This document shows positions 7,931-12,631 of a stretch of DNA of 12,631 bases, one piece after another (within the stretch, counting starts at the first letter, position 1; each line of letters opens with the position of its first letter). The stretch spans positions 1-12,631 of the forward strand of contig JAIWNO010000186.1 in NCBI GenBank assembly GCA_020216785.1, written 5' to 3'. Under the pieces are notes generated by a model, which did no database searches, was not told the origin of the DNA, and was given only the letters and a program-made list of their open reading frames with translations. The position numbers and the translations under genes were made by a program. This DNA is from Desulfomonile sp. GTDB lineage: Bacteria; Desulfobacterota; Desulfomonilia; Desulfomonilales; Desulfomonilaceae.

Positions 7931-8550
7931 GGGTTCCCCTGTCCTATGCAAAGAAGTTGGCTTTGAGCGCGTCGGCCACGGCCGTACCTTCACTCACTTG
8001 GTCGGGTATAACCGTCGAGGTCGCCGACTCATTCACAAAATCCCTATCGAAGTCAGGTAACTGCGCCATGAAATCTTAGCAGAAAGTCCGGCCATGAAAA
8101 GTGAGCTTGCAAAGCGGTTATACAGCATGTTGGTAAGCTTCTGAGCGATACCTTCCAAACTGGATTACCCTTTGCCGCGGCTAATTCCGAAATACAGTAT
8201 TGATACAGGTTGGGGTGGTAAATGAGGGCTTCATTCCCTGCCTCCAAGCCTACCGACCGGACATGCCTCGTCCCGTGGTGATGCCCCGCGCCTGTTTCAG
8301 TCGCCTTCAGATCGGGATCGGCTGTCCAATTCCGCTATCTTGTTCCGAGCACGCTCTCATTCGCGGCTCCACCATCATTTGCCTCAACTCAAAACAAGGT
8401 GCCGCCGCAACATTCGCAGCAGTATTGTTGTAGTCTAAGCTGTGCAGGGCAACGCGGTCAAGACGCGAGGTGCGAGAGGAGGGGGCCCCGGCGGCGAGAT
8501 TTGGGACCAGGCGGTCCCATGGTCATTGTGGGCGTTGATGCTTGGGGTTT
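7931..8550. other. Long gap without a convincing gene
   Basis: This stretch of about 620 bases upstream of the DUF3786 gene holds only short open frames (for example 8053-8247 minus and 8200-8433 plus) that lack an SD, a signal peptide or any family-like motif. The promoter for the minus-strand run is expected near its left end, but I found no good hexamer pair. A GC-rich stem-loop near the right end is listed separately. Confidence 0.5.
8502..8519 (+). other. Perfect 7-bp hairpin in leader region
   Basis: The arms TGGGACC (8502-8508) and GGTCCCA (8513-8518 plus A8519) pair perfectly around a 4-base loop AGGC. It lies 52 bases before a strong SD and ATG at 8571. There is no T-tract directly after it, so it is a poor intrinsic terminator. 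It could be a leader structure or part of a larger fold with the GGGGCCCC stretch at about 8482-8489. Confidence 0.45.
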
Positions 8551-8570
8551 TTAGAAAGGAGGAAGAGTGA

Positions 8571-8687
8571 ATGGCGATCCCAAATGAAGCCGCTGGTCAA
8601 TTGAATAAAGCTGTATGAAAAATCAAAGAGTTATTAACAAAATCTAATGTAAAATAACTACAAGATATAATTCGTATTTTTGATTGA
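8571..8687 (+). pseudogene. SD-led micro-ORF, possible decayed small gene
   Basis: AGGAGG at 8557-8562 stands eight bases before ATG 8571, one of the best ribosome-binding sites in the window. Yet the frame closes after 15 codons (MAIPNEAAGQLNKAV, TGA at 8616). Read through, the same frame continues with a helical-looking KIKELLTKSNVK, a TAA at 8655, then LQDIIRIFD and a TGA at 8685. The composition becomes strongly AT-rich from about 8600. It may be the remnant of a short foreign gene or a functional leader peptide, or the similarity to protein may be chance. The last stop overlaps the -35 box of the next promoter. Confidence 0.25.
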
Positions 8688-8712
8688 CAGTACATCATGC
8701 TTATGTTATTGT
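8684..8712 (+). promoter_or_regulatory. Sigma-70-type promoter for omptin-like gene
   Basis: A perfect -35 box TTGACA (8684-8689) is followed by a 17-base spacer and TATTGT (8707-8712, 4 of 6 consensus). The surrounding DNA is strongly AT-rich. Transcription would start near 8719 and give a 5' leader of about 185 bases before ATG 8905. Confidence 0.6.
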
Positions 8713-8904
8713 AGATTTATTCCAAAACAGTCCCCGCCGATTCAAGTTGTTGAGGCGTTTGTCTCTTCAGGCCTTGTGTTTGCGCAGTGCAGCGCGCCTT
8801 GACCTGCAACGATGCGGTTTGCGCCTCGACGGCCCTCGATCGACGGGTAACGAACACGGTTTGCTGTGCCGGTCTTATCCGGCTGTCTTGTTGAAGGTAA
8901 GGGT

Positions 8905-9885
8905 ATGAGAGTTCATTGCAGTGTTGTTGTCGTGGTGTTGGTTCTCTTCGGAGTTGCGGATGCCGCGAATGGTCAAACTTTTCAGTTAGTTTCGCAGACA
9001 CCCCTCCCGGCCCGCGGATCAGCCGAAGACGCCGCGGGCCATTACTCTTCCCTGTGCATCATCAAGTACCTTAACAGTTTCACATCATATCAGTTTCCCA
9101 ATCCATTTCCGCCCGGCCAAGATCCGTTGAGCCGCCTGGAGTTCCCTATCGATCAGTGGTTCGGGGAGCTTGCAGTGGGTTACCGTGCCCACTGGTGGTC
9201 GATGCACGGACAGGCGCGCGTGAACCTTACCCGGGAGAGTGCCCGCCCCATGCAGGACAGCGACTGGGACGACGAAACTCAGCCCGGTCAAAAGACCATT
9301 TTCAGCGAGTCCAAGTGCCGTCTTAACCGGGGGCTGCTCGTGGACCTGCACCTCGCTCTCGCTCCGCCTGACTTCTTGGTGCGGCCGGTGGTCGGTTGGC
9401 GTTATCAATATTTCTATTTCACCACCCATGACGGATACCAGGGAGACATCAGCGGTAACGGATGGGACCTTCCGGGCGACGGCATAAATTTTCGGCAGAT
9501 TTTCTACCACACATACATCGGGGGGGTGGCGGCCACCCGCATGAGAAACCTTCCGCTCTTCGGACGCGACCGTGAGCTGCGGGTTGAAGCTCAGTTCGAC
9601 TACGGCTTCGTGACTGCCGCCAACGAAGACCTTCACCTCCTGAGAGAGGGTGAGCGCATCACGCGGGAGAACACCAAGGGGCATTGCTGGCACTTGGCTT
9701 TGAGCGCACGACTCCGATGGTGTGAGCGAGTCACGATGCGGTTCGACGGTGATTTCCAGCGGATTATCACCCATGGCGATCACACCCTGACGAACCGTGC
9801 GTTCGGCTTGGACTTCTCGTTCGACGGCTCGCGGGTCTGGTCGGATCAGCTGTCACTCTCAGCCACCGCTGAATTTCCTTTCTGA
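8905..9885 (+). CDS. Omptin-like outer-membrane aspartyl protease
   Basis: This 326-residue predicted outer-membrane beta-barrel protease is of the omptin (OmpT/Pla) type, which cleaves host or environmental peptides at the cell surface. Residues 1-23 are a signal peptide (hydrophobic VVVVVLVLFGVA, cleavage near ANG). Expected catalytic residues are present: D118 and D120 in MQDSDWDDE, matching OmpT D83/D85 in its VDQDW motif, and the D242-x-H244 pair in NEDLHLLREGERIT, matching OmpT D210-E-H212 followed by RIT. The spacing between the two sites (122 residues) is close to OmpT (125). Alternating hydrophobic strands run through the C-terminal half, and the protein ends in Phe, as OMPs do. ATG 8905 has GAAGG upstream; an in-frame GTG at 8866 gives no signal peptide at the N-terminus. 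The family assignment is by eye from motifs, so a non-proteolytic omptin-fold relative is possible. Confidence 0.82.
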   Translation: MRVHCSVVVVVLVLFGVADAANGQTFQLVSQTPLPARGSAEDAAGHYSSLCIIKYLNSFTSYQFPNPFPPGQDPLSRLEFPIDQWFGELAVGYRAHWWSMHGQARVNLTRESARPMQDSDWDDETQPGQKTIFSESKCRLNRGLLVDLHLALAPPDFLVRPVVGWRYQYFYFTTHDGYQGDISGNGWDLPGDGINFRQIFYHTYIGGVAATRMRNLPLFGRDRELRVEAQFDYGFVTAANEDLHLLREGERITRENTKGHCWHLALSARLRWCERVTMRFDGDFQRIITHGDHTLTNRAFGLDFSFDGSRVWSDQLSLSATAEFPF

Positions 9886-9916
9886 CAGCAGAACAGTCCT
9901 TTGAATGCTTGCGGTC

Positions 9917-9937
9917 TTACGGGAGTATGTCCCGTAA
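9917..9937 (+). terminator. Hairpin downstream of omptin-like gene
   Basis: TTACGGGA (9917-9924) pairs perfectly with TCCCGTAA (9930-9937) around a 5-base loop GTATG. It begins 32 bases after the stop codon and is followed by TAAATCT rather than a long T-run, so it is a plausible but weak intrinsic terminator or an mRNA-stabilising end. Confidence 0.5.
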
Positions 9938-9967
9938 TAAATCTGGGAATCGATTGTCGCCTAGATC

Positions 9968-10045
9968 GTAGGAGGGGCACCCGGGTATCCGCCCTTCCTC
10001 AACAGTATACAAGGCCCCGGCAAGGCCCACGCGTGAGGCGCCCTA
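9968..10045. repeat. Degenerate palindromic element, same family as 11363-11420
   Basis: The left side reads GTAGGAGGGGCACCCGGGT from 9968, and the right side reads GTAGGGCGCCTCACGCGTG on the minus strand from 10045, so the ends form a gapped inverted repeat. The left arm shares GTA-GGG and GCACCCG with the left arm of the element at 11363. The rest of the gap (to 10373) holds no gene: a TCTGCGTGCTCTGTGGTG stretch near 10060, then AT-rich DNA at 10190-10290. The AT-rich part contains TTGACA (10197) and TTGATA (10261) but no well-spaced -10 box, and probably carries the promoter for the DsrE pair. Confidence 0.35.
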
Positions 10046-10373
10046 CCTTGTCCTTGCGGCATCTGCGTGCTCTGTGGTGAAATAGCGTTTTTTCTCCTCG
10101 CCGCTTATAAGTGTCCACGGATATGCAGCCCACCTAAGCCCCTGGACAACCCCCTGATAATCGTTCAGCATGCATACTGATAAGACGCCGCGAAAATTGA
10201 CAAAAATTGTAAAAAAAGATTGCAGACTTCGGAGGAGGATGGTAACCTAATATTTCAGTATTGATATATTAAAATATATTGAGAGAAATCGCTCCTCGAC
10301 AGCGTCCATACCCTGGCGCTGCTCCCCAATCGTGATGCAGCGCCGGACCTTATCCCCCCTAGGAGGTTGGCGG

Positions 10374-10826
10374 ATGAATCAGGGAGAAAAGAAAAAGAAG
10401 AAGCTCTCCGTGATCTGTTCCCGCGACACCCTTGACGGAGCCTATCCGTCCGCGGTGCTGGCGATCAACGCCGTCAGAATGGGAATGGATGCAACCATCT
10501 ACTACACCTTCAGCGGCCTCAACGTCATTCGCACCGGATATGCGAAGAAGCTGAGGTTCTACCCACCCGGCACACTGGGAGCGATTCCGGGGATGTCGCA
10601 ACTGGCGACCAGCATCATGAAACGAAAGATAGAAAAGGCCGAAATCCCCGATCTCGCGGACCTGTTGGAGATGTGCCAATTGGAAGGCGTCAAGCTCATC
10701 GGCTGTCACATGGCCGCGACCATGATGGAGCTGGGCGTGGAGGACTTCATCGAAGGCGTTGAGATCGCGAACGCTGAGGATTTCCTCAAGATGGCCGTCG
10801 AATCGGATTTGTGCATGTTCACGTGA
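10374..10826 (+). CDS. DsrE/DsrF/DrsH-like family protein (DsrE2 type)
   Basis: This 150-residue protein of the DsrE2-like group is predicted to be a small cytoplasmic sulfur-carrier or persulfide-relay protein. After a Lys-rich tail (KKKKK, 6-10), it shows the family start VICSRDTLDGAYPSAVLAINA (13-33), then ATIYYTFSGLNVI (40-52) and GAIPGMSQLATSIMKRKI (69-86). The key LIGCHMAATMM block (108-118) carries C111 at the position of the conserved DsrE2 cysteine. Other cysteines are C15, C101 and C147. No extra membrane helix is obvious. ATG 10374 follows AGGAGG (10361-10366) at ideal spacing; the GTG and ATG codons upstream in frame precede that SD and are rejected. The gene is followed after 30 bases by a second DsrE-family gene, so they form an operon. 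Sulfur transfer is inferred from the family. Confidence 0.92.
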   Translation: MNQGEKKKKKLSVICSRDTLDGAYPSAVLAINAVRMGMDATIYYTFSGLNVIRTGYAKKLRFYPPGTLGAIPGMSQLATSIMKRKIEKAEIPDLADLLEMCQLEGVKLIGCHMAATMMELGVEDFIEGVEIANAEDFLKMAVESDLCMFT

Positions 10827-10856
10827 ATCCGGACGCCACGGCAAATGGAGGTAACG

Positions 10857-11213
10857 ATGGCGAGATTTCTGTTCGTCCTGGGAACCGGCCCTCACGACCC
10901 GTCACGGCCGACCCGTTGCATGATGATTGCTAAGAATGCAAAGCAGCAGGGCCATGACGTGGACATCTTCCTTACCGACGAGGCTGTCATCTTCGCGCAG
11001 CAGGGTATGGCGAAGCACGTCGTCTCAATGGCGGGTGACGAGATGTCCGAGTACCTCGATTATCTCATCGAGCAAAAAGTCCCGGTGCACGTGTGCAGAC
11101 CATGCGCGGAGGTGCGCAAATTGAAGGAAGAGGAGTTCATCCCGACAGCCCGCATTCAGGAAGGAGACGCGCTCGTTTCCCTTGCGGTGGGAGCGTGTGT
11201 GTTCAATTACTAG
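10857..11213 (+). CDS. DsrE family protein
   Basis: This is a second, smaller DsrE-superfamily protein of 118 residues. It has a Rossmann-like start MARFLFVLGTGPHDPSRPTRC (1-21), an alpha/beta unit with GHDVDIFLTDEAVIFAQQG (32-50), and the conserved cysteine region VPVHVCRPCAEVRKL (75-89), in which C80 and C83 form a CxxC pair. The C-terminal strand is LVSLAVGACVF with C114. In this superfamily the cysteine in the V-C-x-x-C-A segment is the usual persulfide or redox site. ATG 10857 is preceded by GGAGG (10847-10851) with 5-base spacing; the upstream ATG at 10845 overlaps the SD and is rejected. Together with the preceding gene it could form a heteromeric sulfur-relay complex like DsrEF or TusBCD; this is inference. 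Confidence 0.9.
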   Translation: MARFLFVLGTGPHDPSRPTRCMMIAKNAKQQGHDVDIFLTDEAVIFAQQGMAKHVVSMAGDEMSEYLDYLIEQKVPVHVCRPCAEVRKLKEEEFIPTARIQEGDALVSLAVGACVFNY

Positions 11214-11263
11214 GTGCTGATACCGGTGCACTATAAAATCGCAGAAAAGCAATGGGGTGAAAC

Positions 11264-11320
11264 GGTGGGGTGGGTCCCCGAATTGGTCGTTGATGGAAGG
11301 CGGACAAGGCCCGCCCCACC
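11264..11320. repeat. GC-rich imperfect palindrome
   Basis: GGTGGGGTGGGTC (11264-11276) pairs with GGCCCGCCCCACC (11308-11320) at 11 of 13 positions, and the two mismatches can form G-U pairs in RNA. The centre is 31 bases. It lies 50 bases after the second DsrE gene and could act as a transcript end, but there is no T-tract. Confidence 0.5.
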
Positions 11321-11362
11321 GGGACTCATACGATCCTGCATTCGATATGGTACGATGAATCC

Positions 11363-11420
11363 GTAAGGGCGCACCCGCGTGTAAGCCTAAAACCGGGTAG
11401 ACACACAGGTCTGCCCCTAC
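11363..11420. repeat. GC-rich imperfect palindrome, second element in the gap
   Basis: GTAAGGGCGCACCCGCGTGT begins the left arm (11363-11387). The right arm (11396-11420), read in reverse complement, begins GTAGGGGCAGACCTGTGTGT. The 25-base arms match at 18 positions across an 8-base loop. This resembles dispersed palindromes starting GTAGGGGC that occur in many bacterial genomes. The remaining gap to 11537 holds no gene; a small 5-bp stem (GTCAC 11479-11483, GTGAC 11491-11495) just beyond the convergent gene may help end transcription. Confidence 0.5.
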
Positions 11421-11537
11421 ACAGGCCGGGTAAACAGTATCGTCACGAACGCAAGTTCATATCAAGCATCAACTGTCGGTCACCTTTCTTGTGACAGGAG
11501 TTAATCAAGGATTGCAAAGGGGGGCTGCAGGAGGGAG

Positions 11538-12443
11538 CTAGAAATACAGGGACATTTCAGCGGAAAAGAGATCCCATTCGTTGTCCACGGTCCACTTGTC
11601 GTCCCGCCCTACTGCGACACCGTTGACGTTGAAATCAACGAGGCTGGGCTCTTCCTTGTACTTGCAGTGCATCTTCTTGTAGCCCAGCTTCATGGATGCG
11701 TCGAAGCGATACAATTGAGGGCGAAAGCAGATCGCGAAGCCATAGGACATAAGCTTGGTGCTGGAAATGGGGATTTTCCAGAAGGCTTCCACGTGCATCG
11801 GGAAACCCAGAATCTCCGCGGGGACGAACCTGAGGTACGGCCCTACGGTGCGCGGGTTGCCGCCTGTGATAGTCAGGTTGAACCCGTTGGTGTCGTCCGC
11901 GCTGAGTAAGATGCGCGCTTCGAGCCGCGGCTCGATGAAGTAGTGGTCCGCTCCTACTCCGAGGGCGAGATGGTCGAACTGCACGACGTCAAAATCAACA
12001 CCCGCGCTTCCGCCGGTCAGGTCGAACTTGCCCTGATTCTTGGCCTTGCTGCGGTTGTCAAAGTTCCAGTACGCCCCGCGCAGGCCGAAGCGCCAAATTC
12101 GCAAGTTTGCATACAAAGAATACCGATTCGAACCAGTCTCCAAAGGCATGACCTTCTTGAGGTCAAACTCGAAACCCTCTGCGGTCGTCACGTGCCCCGC
12201 GGTCAAACTGGCCACCTCAAAGCCGCCGCCCATCTCACTGCGGAATGTGCTCCCGATCCCACCATTCGGAAAGATCGGTCCGATCACCTTTTCCATTAGT
12301 GAAATGGGTTCTGACGCAACCACAGAAGAGAGCGAGAGGGAGTCAGCTGAGGCCGTACGTGCGTAAAACCCCATGAGCGCAATCGCGCACACAAACGACA
12401 AAATGCCAAGCCTTGTGTAGGCGAGATGTAACATACCTCTCAT
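11538..12443 (-). CDS. Predicted outer-membrane beta-barrel protein, unknown family
   Basis: This 301-residue exported protein belongs to no family I recognise. Residues 1-33 form a signal peptide (positive MRGMLHLAYTRLG, hydrophobic ILSFVCAIALMGF, cleavage after TASA). After a loop-like segment, the mature part shows repeated short amphipathic strands (for example RYSLYANLRIWRFGLRGAYW, LALGVGADHYFIEPRLEARI, SYGFAICFRPQLYRFDASMK) separated by polar turns. It ends in SLYF, a terminal aromatic typical of proteins inserted by BAM. Function is unknown; a porin-like or structural barrel of about 10-14 strands is plausible. ATG 12443 is preceded by AAAAGGG; ATG 12434 has its GAGAGG too close. It converges with the DsrE pair and has its own promoter. 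Confidence 0.75.
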   Translation of the reverse strand: MRGMLHLAYTRLGILSFVCAIALMGFYARTASADSLSLSSVVASEPISLMEKVIGPIFPNGGIGSTFRSEMGGGFEVASLTAGHVTTAEGFEFDLKKVMPLETGSNRYSLYANLRIWRFGLRGAYWNFDNRSKAKNQGKFDLTGGSAGVDFDVVQFDHLALGVGADHYFIEPRLEARILLSADDTNGFNLTITGGNPRTVGPYLRFVPAEILGFPMHVEAFWKIPISSTKLMSYGFAICFRPQLYRFDASMKLGYKKMHCKYKEEPSLVDFNVNGVAVGRDDKWTVDNEWDLFSAEMSLYF

Positions 12444-12484
12444 GCGGCCCTTTTGGTGACACGCACCCAAACTTACACAACCGC

Positions 12485-12514
12485 ATTAAACCATAGAAAC
12501 GCCTCTTCGGTCAA
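12485..12514 (-). promoter_or_regulatory. Sigma-70-type promoter for the barrel gene
   Basis: On the minus strand, TTGACC (12514-12509, 5 of 6 consensus) is separated by 18 bases from TTTAAT (12490-12485, 5 of 6). Transcription would start near 12478, about 35 bases before ATG 12443. Confidence 0.6.
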
Positions 12515-12541
12515 GTTGAATCATATAGGGAATGCGTATGT

Positions 12542-12631
12542 CTAGAGCAGCCCTCGGCTGCGCAGGGTCTGCTCCGCAGGCGTCAGGTGCTTGGACAGCC
12601 ACGAGCCCACCCCCGGGTGGCCGAACGCCAG
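12542..12631 (-). CDS. C-terminal fragment of a minus-strand gene (cut by window edge)
   Basis: Reading the minus strand from the right edge gives 29 codons and a TAG at 12544-12542, with an uninterrupted, GC-rich, protein-like sequence ending TPAEQTLRSRGLL. The stop lies 28 bases beyond the -35 box of the barrel gene promoter, so the two genes run in the same direction but are probably transcribed separately. The fragment is too short to identify. Its coding status rests on codon composition and the open frame alone. Confidence 0.45.
   Translation of the reverse strand: MAFGHPGVGSWLSKHLTPAEQTLRSRGLL

Noticed and set aside
8053..8433. Two short open frames (8053-8247 minus, 8200-8433 plus)
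   Set aside because: No ribosome-binding site, signal peptide or recognisable motif; their composition is typical of noncoding DNA.
8443..8475. A GGGCAAC...GACGC pattern resembling part of a cyclic-di-GMP (GEMM-I) riboswitch
   Set aside because: The required GGACGCAAAGCC core and the tetraloop-receptor arrangement are missing, and only scattered bases agree.
9085..9783. A 232-codon minus-strand open frame opposite the omptin-like gene
   Set aside because: It is a shadow of the barrel gene, with no signal peptide, motif or SD.
10197..10225. TTGACA as the promoter of the DsrE operon
   Set aside because: The bases 16-18 positions downstream do not resemble a -10 box, so only a general promoter-bearing AT-rich region is claimed.
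1..12631. CRISPR arrays, tRNA or rRNA genes, insertion sequences, phage genes
   Set aside because: No regularly spaced direct repeats, tRNA-like cloverleaf, rRNA-like sequence, or transposase or integrase motifs were found.

Overview
The window looks like the chromosome of an anaerobic or microaerophilic Gram-negative bacterium, most likely from the former Deltaproteobacteria (Desulfobacterota) or a close phylum. Pointers are the dCache-type sensor kinase with its single-domain response regulator, a DUF3786 protein (a family I associate with anaerobes), and two DsrE-superfamily sulfur-relay-type proteins. Two predicted outer-membrane beta-barrels imply a diderm envelope. The coding part is GC-rich, with a few sharply AT-rich intergenic islands near 8.6-8.7 kb and 10.2-10.3 kb. 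The taxonomic call is inference from protein families only.

Layout. (1) 1-154: intergenic, with a GC-rich imperfect palindrome. (2) 227-2451, plus strand: histidine kinase followed by a receiver-only response regulator. (3) 7930 down to 2465, minus strand: five genes in a row. In transcription order they are a DUF3786 protein, two small secreted proteins, a beta-CASP metallo-beta-lactamase-fold ribonuclease-like protein, and a GT-C (GT39-like) membrane glycosyltransferase. (4) 7931-8904: a long gap with no convincing gene until a hairpin, a Shine-Dalgarno-led micro-ORF in an AT-rich island, and a clear sigma-70-type promoter. (5) 8905-9885, plus strand: an omptin-like outer-membrane protease with all four expected catalytic residues. 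(6) 9886-10373: gap with a hairpin and a degenerate palindromic repeat. (7) 10374-11213, plus strand: two DsrE-family genes in an operon. (8) 11214-11537: two more GC-rich palindromes. (9) 12443 down to 11538, minus strand: a second predicted beta-barrel with its own promoter, followed at the right edge by the last 29 codons of another minus-strand gene.

How the genes may work together. The kinase and regulator form a complete sensing pair, but the regulator has no DNA-binding domain, so its output is not visible here. The minus-strand run mixes RNA processing, envelope glycosylation and exported proteins, with gaps of about 40-180 bases, so co-transcription is possible but not proven. The DsrE pair is a compact two-gene operon without other dsr or tus genes beside it, and related palindromic repeats lie on both sides of it. 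No rRNA, tRNA, CRISPR array, transposase or phage gene was seen. The two most notable items are the omptin-like protease outside its usual taxonomic home and the repeat-bracketed DsrE pair.
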